From Amborella trichopoda (Eukaryota > Streptophyta > Magnoliopsida > Amborellales > Amborellaceae): DNA of 64,000 nucleotides. The stretch's first letter is position 1; every line of letters begins with the position of its first letter. The stretch is taken from positions 45,802 through 109,801 of the forward strand of contig NW_006494916.1 of assembly GCF_000471905.2 (NCBI RefSeq), given 5' to 3'. The notes beneath the pieces are model-generated. The model saw only the letters and a program-made list of their open reading frames with translations. It ran no database searches and was not told where the DNA came from. The translations under genes and the position numbers were made by a program. This document shows, piece by piece, positions 1 to 11,395 of this stretch.

Positions 1-345
1 AGATGATATTATGCAATATTTTAGATTTTTTATTTGTATAATAAAATAATTATAAAATAGAAAGTTATAAACCAACAACTTCAATTTCAATATATATTAT
101 TATACTTAGTTAGGTTGCAATAATTTTGGATGAATAAAACGAAATAATAAATATTTGATACTTTGATCAGTTTGTGTGTATAGTTAAATGATGATAAAAT
201 AATAAAATACAAACCAATAATTCTAATTTCAATGTATAATATTATATTTAGTTAGGTTTGAATAAATGTTTGATGAGAATCTTCATACAGGGAAAGAACA
301 TCTCAATATTCGCTTATTGATGCAAAAAAATAAAAGTTATTAATG
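1..345 (-). repeat. AT-rich dispersed repeat, copy 1 (reverse orientation)
   Basis: AT-rich, non-coding. Read on the minus strand, it matches four other stretches of the window (near 12957, 19617, 35484 and 49263) that all begin with a CATTA..CTTTTATT start followed by a GAGAYGTT..TTT..CTG..TGRATG block and then runs of AT-rich sequence containing AACCTAACTAA and TTGGTTTATATTTTATAATTATTTTA. The copy is cut by the window edge. It is the left end of the inverted duplication described for 23743-36000. The repeat class is unknown; no coding capacity or clear terminal repeat was seen. Confidence 0.6.
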
Positions 346-609
346 TAGTACCTTCATTTCTTATTGGATTTATAAAAAAATATTTATAATGATTTTAATT
401 ATTATTTTTTTGATTTTTTTTTAAAGTCGAATCTGACAGATTCGGCCGATTCTCGATCCGAAACGCTGATTCACCAATCCGAATGGGTTTTTAGGGTGCC
501 CGATTTGTGGCACTGATTTGTTTTTAAAACCACTGCTTCAAACATAGTTTTTTAGAAGTGTGGTGGAATAATATTATTATACAACTGTTGCTTTCATGCA
601 CGAGCAAGC
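346..609. other. non-coding spacer
   Basis: AT-rich spacer between the dispersed repeat and the MITE. No reading frame or RNA gene is supported. The same sequence, inverted, lies at about 35230-35483. Confidence 0.5.
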
Positions 610-1092
610 TTTCTATACTTTCCCTACAACATAAAACTTATATACTTCCCATTCTGAATGGAAGGCTAAGATTGCCCCAATCACAATGTCATGTCTCTAC
701 ACTATTTTATTTTTAATTTTTTTTTCTATAAATTATTTTGACACCAAAATTTGGACTTTCAATCCTATATTAAACTCACACTAGCGAAATATATTTTTTT
801 TACAATATTTCCAATAAAAAATGGCCAAAATACCCTGGAAAGTTTCAAGGAGTATTTTGGTCATTATATTTCATCGAAAAATTATTCTTAATATTTTTTT
901 ATAGGTGCGCCACAATAAGAAGATGATATGTGCCAAATTTAATATTCATACAATTTATATAAAAAAACTAAAAATAAAATACTTTGAGACGTTGGATTTA
1001 AGATCAAATGGTTAGTGGCTCTCTTGATCAAATTGGTCGGCTGGATGGTAGGAGAAGCATAGATCTTCTATGTTGTAGGGAAAGTATAGAAA
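610..1092. mobile_element. MITE with perfect 24-bp terminal inverted repeats
   Basis: The first 24 bases (610-633, starting TTTCTATACTTTCCC) are the exact reverse complement of the last 24 (1069-1092, ending GGGAAAGTATAGAAA). The interior is AT-rich and non-coding. The size (483 bp) and inverted ends fit a non-autonomous DNA transposon. I could not find a convincing target duplication, so the superfamily is not assigned. A second copy sits at 34748-35229 as part of the inverted duplication, and a degraded relative at about 37912-38364. A 62-codon frame at 1008-1196 overlaps the end and is not considered a gene. Confidence 0.6.
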
Positions 1093-2147
1093 CCTTTCCC
1101 TATAAATATTCAATGCCAAGAGGGACAAGTCTAAATGACATTAGTCCTTGTAAATATTGGATACCAAGAGGGAGAAGTCTAAATGACGTCAACTAATAAT
1201 CTTTAAAGGATGAAGTTTCTATAGAGCCTACATTTTATGAAAACAAATCCTAATGTTATAAAATGTATGGACTGTCTAAATAATTTGTTGTAATATATGT
1301 TATTTTAAATCTCGAAATCCTAATGTTTTTTCATAACCATAATGTTGAATCCGAAATGATTCGAAATAAAGGTTTTCCAATACTTGATTGCAATTTTTTG
1401 ATGAGTTATGAGATGAGGTCTTACTTATTTTGATCGGGCTGCAGCCCCATCAAACTATTTCCCCCCTAATCTCTAGCTCATGGGTCTTCAATAATTACAA
1501 AAATGCCCACCAGAACAAGAGTGATTCAAATTATTTATCGCGCGTTCATTGTGGAAACAAATGCACGCTTATAAGAACCGGACCTATGGTTGAACCCAAG
1601 ATTGAACTTGTGTGGAGTTTGACTTGGTCTAAAGAGGTCTGTTGGTCAAAAAAAAAAAATTATTAAATTTAATAAACTTTCAGGAATAATTATTTAAAAA
1701 TATCTAATGTATTATAGAATAAATTTTCTTTTTAGTGGATAATCTTTTGGTAAGTTGAGAGTGGAGTTTGAGATCTCAATTAAGGCATCGATGCTACTAC
1801 AGCCAAGCCCTAGCCCACCCTCATTATACAAAAAGTTGAATAGTTAAACATTGGTCTTGGTCAGTTTTAGCCAAACTTGACTTTTTATCGAAATTAGCTA
1901 AGACACCGATTTACGGTCTAACTAGCCAATCCATTTCAATCTTGATAACTATGTTAAAACATCAAGGAGTCCAATTAGGTTCAAACCGGTCTAAAAAGTG
2001 AATCATTTGTCCAGTTCACAAAAGAAATAAAAGATCTACGTTGGTTTTGAGAGCACATGGGAGTGGCAAATGGCTTAGTCAATGGTAAAGTTAAAAAAAA
2101 CAGATCGGTGATTCGAATCAGTCACACCTATATCCGGGTCGGATCGG
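1093..2147. other. non-coding flank with a ~54-bp direct repeat
   Basis: No gene is supported. At about 1106-1193 a unit containing CCAAGAGGGA and GTCTAAATGAC occurs twice in tandem. 1255-1440 resembles 39130-39320 (shared TTTGTTGTAATATATG and TTTTGATGAGTTATG), so it belongs to a dispersed repeat. The whole stretch recurs inverted at 33709-34747. Confidence 0.5.
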
Positions 2148-2152
2148 AGAAT
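2148..2152. repeat. target site duplication AGAAT (left)
   Basis: AGAAT directly abuts the TG end of the LTR at 2153 and is repeated exactly at 12842-12846 beyond the other LTR. Five bases is the normal size for Ty3/gypsy integrase, so both outer ends of the element are intact. Confidence 0.9.
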
Positions 2153-3585
2153 TGTTTATAGCGCAAAATCAAACAGATCTTTGTCGGAAGATCTCTCGGG
2201 TCTTGACACCTTAAACTGATAAAAATAATATGGTAGAGAAGGTGGGACAAATCGAATTCAGATATGACGCCAAATCTGTCGGAAACGAGCAAATCTACTC
2301 TTAGATCTGTGGCAGAGCCAGCATGATCCAAGACATTATAAACTACAATATTTAAGTAAACAAACAGATCAAAATAAAATGAAAATAATAAAAGCAAAAG
2401 ATATAAAACGAAAGAAAATGATACCGAACCAGGCCGGATGATCCGAGACTGCAAAGCCTTCTGGGGCTCGCCCTTATCAGAACCAGTTGTCTTTTGTCTC
2501 TCTTATCCGGATATTAGCCAGCAAGTCTTTTCAGTATAGGGTGGTTGTGCCCTATATATGGTTCTAAGTGTCTTAGGTCTAGGCTCTCTCAGGCTTAAGG
2601 GTTGAAGTTCCAGGAGGCTGGGGTTTTCCTGAAGCTATTGCTAGGGTTTCTAATCTCTCTGAGTTTTCTATCTCTATCTCCAGTTTGTTCTCTCTCTATC
2701 CAGGTTTTCCCTCTCCCTCTCCAATCGTATTGTTCGTCCCCCTCCAAATGACCACAAAAAGAGGCCTTATAAGGTTCAAAGCTTCTTGGGAAGGATCTGC
2801 ATGCATAACAAACAAATTCCTCAGTCAAAGATGCACATTTTGAGAGTCACGTATTTGGGCGGTACGAGTTGTGTCGCCAAGGTGGCATGCCTCGTGTCGT
2901 ACACACCAATCTTGGTCCAAATTGAGATTTTTTTTTTACTTCTGGTGTGTTTCTCGGCCTCTTGTGAAGCTCTTGGAGAAAATTTGGGTCAAAACTGATT
3001 TTTTTAATATTTTTAATGATTTTTTTGGTAAAGCAGAGCAATTGACGGATGATTTGGGCGACACGCTCTGTGTCACTTGGGCGGCAACCAAAACTTGTCC
3101 AAATTAACGTTTTTCAATTTGGGTGTCTTCCTTAGCCTCTTGTGAAGCTCTCACAGAAAATTTGGGTCAAAACATATTTTTTTACTATTTTTAATAATTG
3201 TTTTAGTAAAACAGAACAATTGCAAGATGACTTGGGCGATACGCCCTTTGTCACCTGGGTGGAACGCCCCGTGTCGCCTAAACCAAAACTTGTCCAAATT
3301 GATTTTTTTAAATTTGGGTGTCTTTCTTAGCCTCTTGTGAAGCCCTCATTGAAAATTTGGGTCAAAATGGATTTTTTCACTATTTATAATGAGTTTTTTG
3401 GTAAAACAAGGTGTTTATAGAAATCTAGGTCAAAACAGTGTTTTTACAGGGTTTTGAGAAGGCAAATTGATTCTAAATCACAAGGTAGGTTCTATGAACT
3501 ATGGATTTGGGATTACTAGGCTAAGTGTGATCCTAAAGGTTCAGAAAACCATAGAATTTGTCTGATTTAAAATGGGGTATCTACA
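2153..3585 (-). repeat. 3' LTR (1433 bp)
   Basis: It matches 11396-12841 along its length. On the minus strand it begins TGTAGATACCCCATTTTAA and ends GCGCTATAAACA. Inside are three tandem units of about 180-195 bp, each with CCTCTTGTGAAG (near 2953, 3131 and 3328) and a TTGGGCGRYACG / CGTGTCGCC dyad. Short frames here (2128-3330, both strands) are not genes. Confidence 0.88.
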
Positions 3586-3600
3586 GTTGCCCCTCTTTGG
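3586..3600 (-). other. polypurine tract
   Basis: The reverse complement reads CCAAAGAGGGGCAAC and ends exactly at the LTR start TGTAG. A purine-rich AGGGGCAAC just before TGTAGA is the plus-strand priming site of the element; the inverted copy keeps AAACAGGGGCAAC at 32269-32281. Confidence 0.8.
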
Positions 3601-5748
3601 CACCCCTATCCTTCGAGGGACATGTGCATGGCAAAGAAGTAGATACTTTGGCAATCTCTGTCCTTCGAGGGGCAGGTGAACGTCAAAGATAATCTCTTCC
3701 TGAGGTCATGTAGTCAGAGGGCATACAATTTGTCCCTCCAAGTCATTGCACTCATCAAGCTCTCCCACCTAGGGCATTTTTCCTCCTAGGGTTTTCGGCA
3801 TGAGATGTCAATGATTTACACAAGCTTGAAACTTGAGTTGGATTTTCTGGCCATGCCACTTAACTTCATGGGTTTTGCAGTTCAAAATTTTTTATCCCTG
3901 ACATCTTCTTTGATCTCCTTAGGGTTTCTTAAGGTTGTCTATAGGTTTAAGAAAAGAGTGGATAATGCAGACATTGAAAATTTGTTCCTGATGTCCCATG
4001 GTCAGAGGGCACACCAACTATCCCTCCAAGTCATTGCGCTCATTGAGCTCACTCACCTAGGGAATTTTTCTTCCTATGGTTTTCGGCGTGAGATGTAGGT
4101 GAGTTACGCAAACTTAAAACTCGAATTGGATTTTTTGGTCATGCCACTTAACTTCAGTTTCAAATCTGCAAACTTGCATTTCCTGGATTTTCTTCGGATT
4201 TCTTAAGGCTTTGTATAGGAAAAAGCTTTCTATAGGAAGAGATTTGTCTAACCAAATTCGAAGAGAGAGACGAGACAGCAACACGGTACTCGGGGCAACG
4301 CCATGATCATCATATATGGGTGTCCAAGCTCCTTCGTTTTTTAAAGTAGGGGGAGATTTAAAATAGAACCCGGAGCAAGGACATGCTATGATTTTAACAA
4401 ACAAATTAAAGTTTTTGAAAACACAAACATATACTAAATATTTTGAAAAGAGTAAGATAATTTCGAAGAACAAGGTTGGTTAGCAGTTTTAGCTCTTGCA
4501 ACTATAGAGCCCTCTAATCCATTTAATGTCATGCAACGATGGACAGTGTAGTCGGCAATTATACTCATACGACCATGGAGTTTTTATTATTACTATATGT
4601 TTTTTTTTTCCTTGCTCCCCTTGTTGGGGGGCGGTTTTCTTGTAATGTAGGTCTTACAGTTTAACCACTTGTGACCCCTTTGGTGGACCATATGTGAGCG
4701 TATCGGGTCCTTGCTTGAATCTTCAGGACAAAAAATCCTCAAGTATTTCTTTATCTTCCAACTCTTGTGTTGGAAACCTCAGCTCTTGTGTTGTAATTCA
4801 AGGAGAGTTTTATGGAGTTTCGGCAAAACAAAGTCTTGAAAATATAGGATACTGCCCTTGGATGTTCAGAACCTCTTCAGATTTTCGATTTCGTTCCTCC
4901 ACCACCCACCTTTCGAAGTTTCAGATGATCTAGGTCCTTAACAACGTTCCGTCAGGCTAATGCTTATTGATTTTTTTTTTAACACCACTTTGATTCAGGG
5001 GAGGAAAAGTAAATATTTAGAGAGAAAAGGCTTTGGAGATTAGAAGGAAGGAGAGAACTTCCTCTTTTTCATCGCCCAGCGGTCCCTTTCGGGTGTTTAA
5101 CCCGGTGGCCTTTTTTTCAACTCTTGGGGTTCCTTTCAGATATTTTAGCCCAACGGGTTATTATTATTATTATTATTCCGCTCTAGGGTCCCTTTCCGGT
5201 GTTCAGCCCGGTTGCTTTTTTTCTAACGCATGAGGTTCCTTTCGGACTTCCAGCCCAGTGGATTGTCTTTATTTTTGAAGAAGAAAACAGTGATAAAGGA
5301 AGAGGTGGAGGAGGAAGAAGAGTTAAAGGTGTCCCTTTTTTTTTTAGCATTTCGCCTTAAGATTATGTAAGAATTCGATCATCTTTCCCTCCTCCAAGTG
5401 ACAGGGAGGTTCTAATATCAGTCTTCTTCTGATTTTCCTTGACTCAAGTTGGCATAAAAAATCTCTTTGATAATGGTTGTTGAATTTCTGTTGAACTTTT
5501 CCTTTAAACTGCTCAACTTGAACCTTGATTTTGAGACTAAAAATCATTGTTAGTTTCCAAATCTCTTAGCCTTATGTATGGATGAATTGACTCATTAGGG
5601 TTTTCCCGTTAATTAAGTACTTCATGTTACACATTAGGCGTTAATGCCTTTTGAAGTGTGAGCAGTGAATGCTTCATTTGGTTATTTGCAAATGGGTGAG
5701 TGATCACCCAACTCCTTTTTGGTAATCTTTTTCATTGTAAATTTTGAA
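3601..5748 (-). other. non-coding 3' region of the retrotransposon, with a ~290-bp tandem duplication
   Basis: No conserved reading frame. A unit containing GGTCAGAGGGCA, CCTCCAAGTCATTGC, CACCTAGGG and a GCCACTTAACTTCA end occurs at about 3700-3870 and again at about 3990-4160. 5060-5260 holds a repeated TCCCTTTCGG / TTCAGCCCGG motif (about 60-65 bp spacing, three times). Part of 5344-5547 can be read on the minus strand as a 67-codon frame that is also partly preserved at 30360-30530, but I see no domain in it. The plus-strand frame 3805-4098 is antisense chance. Confidence 0.55.
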
Positions 5749-6676
5749 TTACTTTTCAGAGGTTAATTCCGTAGTAGGCTCTTGCTCAGTGCTCGAGCTT
5801 AGGTGAGACTCTCGCACCATAAGAGTTATTAAGTTAGTATTAGATGGACTTACGGCATGTTGGGAGTCAACGAAGAAGGGTTCAGTCTCATTAGTTGCCC
5901 CTATTGTGTCCTCTTCATGAGTGGAGTTTAACCCTATTGAATATTTTGACGGGGTTGCCCGTACAGGGCTTTCTACTCCATTGGGAACTTGTTCTTCACG
6001 GGATGAATTTTCTTGATATGGTGGTGCTCCGGTTATCGGAGTTGTGCTCATGTCGTTAATGACTTTTAGAGAGCCTGCCTCTTGAGTAGGTAACATGGTC
6101 AGATTTTCAACATCTAATTCTCGATCTCAGATTGGTGGATCATTCAAGAACTCTTGTGAAGATGGCCCAGATGGGCCCCTTAGAATTTTTAAAGATTTGA
6201 GCTCTATCAACTTTAACGAAGATGCCAAATCTTTGGGAACAGTCAAATTTGGGCTCTTTGCTTCTCCATCATCTATAACTGGGTTCACCTCGAGAGGTGA
6301 CTCCGTTAAATCTTTTAAGCTTGGCTCCTCATCCCATGTAGGTGGGTTGGCGAGGAAGTCTGGTGAAGGTGGCCCAGGTGGGCCATTAGAATTTCCAAAG
6401 GTTCGACCTCTTTTGATCTTTCAAGTGTTGGCCCCTTATTTGGAAGCGTAATGGGAGACTTTGGGTGTTGACCCCTTATTTGGAAGATGATCCCTTCTCA
6501 TTGATTTGGATCACATCAATTTCTGAAACATTGTCCTCATCATATTGATCCCACTTAGGTGGGTCGTCAAGGTTTTGAGGTGAAGGGCTTCCTTTTAGCA
6601 CTAGCTCATTTGCCCCCTCACGAGTGATTGTGCCAAGATTAAGGTTTTTCTTGTCATCATAGGCTTGGAAATCCAT
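5749..6676 (-). pseudogene. broken second reading frame of the retrotransposon (acidic, Ser/Thr/Pro-rich)
   Basis: Two minus-strand frames (6676-6476 and 6096-5749), with frameshifted sequence between them, form one degenerate frame of roughly 300 codons downstream of gag. Readable parts include KWDQYDEDNVSEIDVIQINE, PPTWDEEPSLKDL (clearest in the inverted copy), INDMSTTPITGAPPYQENSS and ESHLSSSTEQEPTTE. The product would be acidic and probably disordered, with no cysteine cluster, protease DSG/DTG or reverse-transcriptase motif. The inverted copy at 29250-30178 keeps the same order with different breaks, so an ancestor had an open frame. Function unknown; it may be the C-terminal part of a long Gag or an extra protein. 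Confidence 0.5.
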
Positions 6677-6996
6677 AGCTTCAAAACCTTGGTTGAGCTT
6701 AGCCTAAGTTCATATTGCTCTTGCGAGTTTGATTCATTGTCACACACATATGAACCATTTATTATATTAACTTGAAAGTACGGGTTGAAGGGTCCATATG
6801 CCCTAGTGTGACTCTTGATGATGGGGATTTCTTGTGTCATTTTTGTGAGTGTATCTTGGAGTGAAATCCCATATGCGATACCCCTTTCTTCTCCCCCTTC
6901 TTCATTATGGGCTTGGAGCTAAGGTCATCCTCACTGCTTTGATCTTGAGTATCATTAGTTGTTAACTCCTGGGTAAGGTTATGCTCATTTTGTTCT
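6677..6996 (-). other. linker between gag and the second frame of the retrotransposon
   Basis: A minus-strand frame at 6840-6601 reads MTQEIPIIKSHTRAYGPFNP and overlaps the next frame. It is kept at 29094-29300 in the inverted copy (MTQEILIIKSYTRAYEPFNP), so it is ancestral coding sequence of the element, possibly joining gag to the downstream frame. No known domain is seen. Confidence 0.4.
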
Positions 6997-9236
6997 TCAT
7001 CTACAGGACTTTCCAGTTGATTTCTTCTTATGCTCCAAGTCCTTTGTGGATGCTCTTCGGGTTTGGGCAGCAGCTTGTGATTCTCCTAAGTTAATCAGGT
7101 TGACATCAGAATTGTTTGTGGAAGCATCTGGAGCTTCTGGTTTTTCTATGTTATCAGCCTCTTTTTGTTTGACACTTATCGTGCCATTATCAATGAGCTC
7201 CTGAACTCTATGTCTAAAAGCTCGACATTCCTTCATGCTATGGACATAGTTTGATGCCAATCGTATAATTGAGATGTATCGCCTCCATGGAAAGGAGGAA
7301 TCTTGGCTCCTGTCGGTAATTATATGAGCCTTGCCTTAAGCAACTTCTTCATGACATCGGTCATAGACTCATTAATGGGAGTGAATTCCCTTGGTGTAGA
7401 AGTTTGCATTCTCCATGTGATAGAATGAATTTTAATCTTTCCCTATGAATGGTTTGTAGAAGGGTTGCTTTTCTTGATCATATTCACCTCCCCTTCTTGG
7501 GAGGGTTTTTCGGCTGCGGTTTTATTTTCCTTAGCTTGCTTATATCGTGATACTCTTTCAAGCATATCATCAAATGAGTAAGGGACTGCCCCCACACTGA
7601 AGAACGTGACATATTCTAGAGTCATGTCCTCAATGTTGTGCTTACCCTCACAGCTTTAGGGAGTGGAGTTTTAATGACTCGCATAACGGCCTCTCTGAAT
7701 CTGGTTATAAACAAGGAAGGAGACTCGGCCAACTTCTGTTTTGTGGAAATTAACTCACCAAGGGTGACGGGTCTTGGCCTTCCTCCGCTATAGCGGGAGG
7801 AGTTGCTTGAGGGTTATCTTTCATGATTCTTCGGTACCACATCAAAGGTTCTTCTAATAAGTTATGCGAGATTATGACCTTAAGTTGGTTGGGTCGGTCT
7901 CGCATTGTGTAGACCATAAATAAGTAGGCGTTGATGCTGAAAATCTGTTTATGAAATGTGGTATCACAAACCCCACTGGTAGATCTTCTAGGTTTCCTAG
8001 AATTTCTTGTACATAAGCTCATATTCTCATTTTCTCTAAAGAGACTTGAAGGTGTTTTATACGAGCGAATTGAGCCATCATTGTAGCTGTGAACTGGCTC
8101 GGTTGTATGGTCTGTTGAATCTGATTTTGTGGTATGTGGCTCGTATGAACTGGCTATTGGGCCCATGTAGCGGATTGTCCCAAGAACTGAGCCTGAAGTA
8201 TGTGTTGAACTTGATGTGCCGGTTGTCGGCTTGTAGGCTCACCCTAGTTGAATTGAGTCAGAGCATACTCAATACTCGGAGGTTGCACAACTTGCCCATA
8301 TAAGGAGCTTTGCAGGATTGGATCACCGCTTAACTTGGGTGAACAACTCAAGTTACTATGGAGACTAGAACTTTGACCTTGGGCGGCTAGGTCTACCTGA
8401 CCCTGACCTTCGTTGGATGATCTATCTCTAGGGCTAGGGTATTCTCTTGCCCCAACACTTGACTGAAAGAGTGAAGGGATGTCATAACTACTGCCAGAAG
8501 GAGTCTACCCTCTAGGTAGTCTTGGGCTCAAGTGATGATTAGAACTAGACCCATAGCCCGTAGTGGATTGGATTGGCAGACTAACAACTCTAGGATTATC
8601 TTAGTTTGAGGTACAATGTTGGACTTGGCCTATAACTTGAGTTTCTGACCTGACTTTCTAGAACTGAGTGCGTTGGATTGTGTATCCTCTATTGATGAGG
8701 TCTTGAAAGTAAGCATGCACTTTAGGATTGTCTTTACATCAAGTTAGATCAAAACCCTGATCTTTACTATTAATAGGTTGCTGGGGTAGACTTTCTCTAG
8801 TGGTATGTGAACTCACTCACCCACTAACTGGTTGATTGCCAAGGTTGGAATGTTGGACTGTTATATGACCATCGGGGTTCATACGACTGAGATCGGCTGA
8901 CTCAGAGATTTGGGTCGGGGCGTTATTCTTGTTGTGCCGACTGGATTTGAGGTTAACCCCTATGTCTTAGAGGATTGCCCTCGGCCTGGCCCCTCGACTA
9001 TTCAGGGTATTACACACCTTATTAACCAGTTGGCTCGTGACTTCTAAAGGGTGGCCTTGAACGCGGCTTGGATGGCTAGGTTTGGTTCTATACGGGTTGA
9101 AAGTCGGCTCACTAGCACTAGTGCTTTGGATGATTTGCGAGGGAGCACTGTGACGGTACCTCTTAGACTGACTACGTTCTCTGGATCTAGACTGGGCAGG
9201 GGCCATAGGGTTGGACTTTGCTCTGCCATGGGTCAT
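6997..9236 (-). pseudogene. degenerate gag of the Tat-like retrotransposon
   Basis: Read on the minus strand, the frame opens at 9236 (MTHGRAKSNPMAPAQ), runs through a Gln/Ser-rich N-terminal half with several stops, then the capsid-like region at 8166-7443 (LKVIISHNLLEEPLMWYRRI, SFDDMLERVSRYKQAKE) and ends with the nucleocapsid-like end at 7260-6997 (NYVHSMKECRAFRHRVQELI). In the inverted copy the zinc-binding motif is clearer: CNWHQNYVHSTKEC, matching the CxFHxxxGHxTxxC pattern followed by LID.G.I that is typical of Tat-lineage Gag. Gag would package element RNA into cytoplasmic particles. Several stops and frameshifts make this copy non-functional. Confidence 0.75.
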
Positions 9237-11373
9237 AATTCCTAGACTTGATGAGATCTAGACTTAAGGCCTCATGGTAGACCTACTATGTCTCTAGGGA
9301 CAAAACCCTAACTAAGATCTATGCTAGGACTAGACTGGATGAAATCTATTAGACTCCATGCTTTTTAGTTTGAAGTATGAACTAGGGTAAGCCTAGTCTA
9401 ACGCTAGAGGAAACTCTAAGCTTAGACTTATGTTATAACCTAGACCTAGACTAGATGGGTACGAGTCTCGACTCAGACAAATAGTGGGTCTGGGATTGGA
9501 CCTGGGTGTGAGTTTTGTTCGGACCTAGACTGAGCCAAGTGTAAGCTAAGCCTTGAACCAAGAGGGTTGCGATAATTAGACCAGGTGTGGACCCGGAAAG
9601 GATCAAAGTTGGTTTAGGTATGAGCCCTTAGCTCTGACCAAAAGGGGGGCCTAGGTTCGAACCTGGGTGTGATCCTGGTTCGGACTTGGGCTAAGCTAGT
9701 TACAAGCCTGAACTTGGACCCAAAGAGTTTTGATGATCAGACTAGGTGTGGACCCGGACTGGATCCAGGATGAACTAAGAACGAGCCTTCCGCTCGGACC
9801 AAGAGGGGGCCTAGGTTCAGAGACTTTTGATGATCAGACCTGATATGGGCCCGAACATGATCAGATGAGCCAGGAACGAGCCTTCTGCTCGGACCCAAAG
9901 GGGGTCTGAGTTCGGACCAAGGTGAAACCTGGTTCGGACCTGAGCTAAGCTGGACTTGGACCCAGAGAGTTCAGCTCAAACTAAAAGCAGGTCTAGACTG
10001 TGATCTAAGATTAACCAACAAAAAAAAGCAAGCAAGCACATAAAAACTTTTGACCTAGTATTATAGGTAGGCTTGACTTGAGAGTGGGTTCATAACTATT
10101 GAAATGCGACTAGGCTGATATAGGTCCCCACATAGGTCCTGGCCTCCTGGTATAGGATGTTCACTAGGTCCTACAATACGTGGAGTTGCTTGGAGGCAAA
10201 ATATTATGGAGGGGTGGTCACAGTTAAAGTTCGCAAATCCCAATCGCCTTGACTCTCAAAGCTAGGTTCCCTTAATGCCGTTAACGTGGATTTTGGGGGT
10301 TTTTGAAATATTTGTTTGCTAGTTTCTAGGGCAATCCCGTTCCGATGTGTGCTGGAGTGTGTAAAGAAGCACACAATTAAAATAAAGTCAAGCACACAAT
10401 GCACACAAAACAAGAAAGGAAATAAGTGAGCGATTGACACTGATCGTGCTTAGCGATGTGCGCTTAAGGCCAAACTTGCTTGAAGCACAGTATAGATGGA
10501 GGGGTAAGCAACCCCTAAGAAGGTAAAGTCAGAACTATGAGACCAGTCACGGTCTGTGCTAAGGCGAGCGCGGTCCGAGTTGAGGGTGACTCAAACGGGA
10601 AACGGTTTAGGGAGGGTGCAAGCAGCCCTCGATGTATATTTATTTTTTTTATTTTTAATTTTTAATTTAGTTTTTAACCTTGATGAAATACAGTTAAACT
10701 AAGTATGGTGAAAGCAGGGAAAACATGGTATCAGTCAAACGTAACAAACTAAAATAAAATAAAAGAGTCAGAAACATCACAGACCTATCTAAAGCAAAAT
10801 ATTTTTTTTATATTTAAAAAAATTATTTTAAGTCAAAAATTTGTCAACAGGGAGTTAAAAGTCCCTGAAATGGGCCTGTGGGGTCCCAGAATATTTCTAT
10901 TACACTTGTAGTTGGGCGACACGGGTGGTGTCATCCAAGCGGCACTAATAATGCCGCCCTTGCAGGATAGACGAACCTACGAGTGTCGCCCAAAAAAATT
11001 ATTATTTTTTATATTTTTATCTTGTTAATCTTGATGAAATAAGACTACTTTAAACTTGAAAGAAGTATGGAAAAAAAAATTTATTTATGATGAAATAAAT
11101 TAAAACAGAGTAAAGTAAAACAATGTAGACAGAACAGTAAACTATTTTTTTGGTATTTTTAAAATTTTTATTTTGCTATGAAATTTTGTGGACAGTCACA
11201 AGAGAGTCCCAAGACCCAGCCTGCAAAATTTCAAAAAATTATGACTTGGGCGACGGGGGGACACCAGAGGGCGTGTCGCCCGACCTGGGTCCTTATCACA
11301 ACCAGGTTTTGGACTGAAAACAGTGAAACTAGTAAACAAAAATCGTAATTTGGTGCTTGGATCAAGCTCGAAA
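9237..11373 (-). other. long leader of the retrotransposon, with ~160-bp tandem repeats
   Basis: About 2.1 kb between the primer-binding site and gag with no conserved frame. At about 9490-9985 roughly four diverged units of about 150-160 bp carry GGACCAAGAGGGGGCCTAGG, CTGGTTCGGACCT and TGATCAGACC in order; the same array lies at about 25800-26450. The proximal part (10860-11290) repeats the GGGCGACAC / GTGTCGCCC dyad seen in the LTR. Long leaders with repeats are common in plant gypsy elements and may serve packaging, but that is inference. Confidence 0.6.
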
Positions 11374-11395
11374 TGCCCCACGGTGGGTGCCAAAC
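11374..11395 (-). other. primer-binding site
   Basis: Directly after the LTR end, the minus strand reads G then TTTGGCACCCACCGTGGGGC. The TGGCRCCCACCGTGGGG block is found at this place in many plant Tat-lineage elements. I cannot name the tRNA with certainty. The inverted copy has the mutated form TTTGGAACCCATGGTGGGGC at 24457-24476. Confidence 0.75.

Noticed and set aside
3805-4098. 97-codon plus-strand frame, repeated at 32065-31802 on the minus strand
   Set aside because: It is antisense to the retrotransposon and lies in its non-coding tandem duplication; conservation only reflects the inverted duplication.
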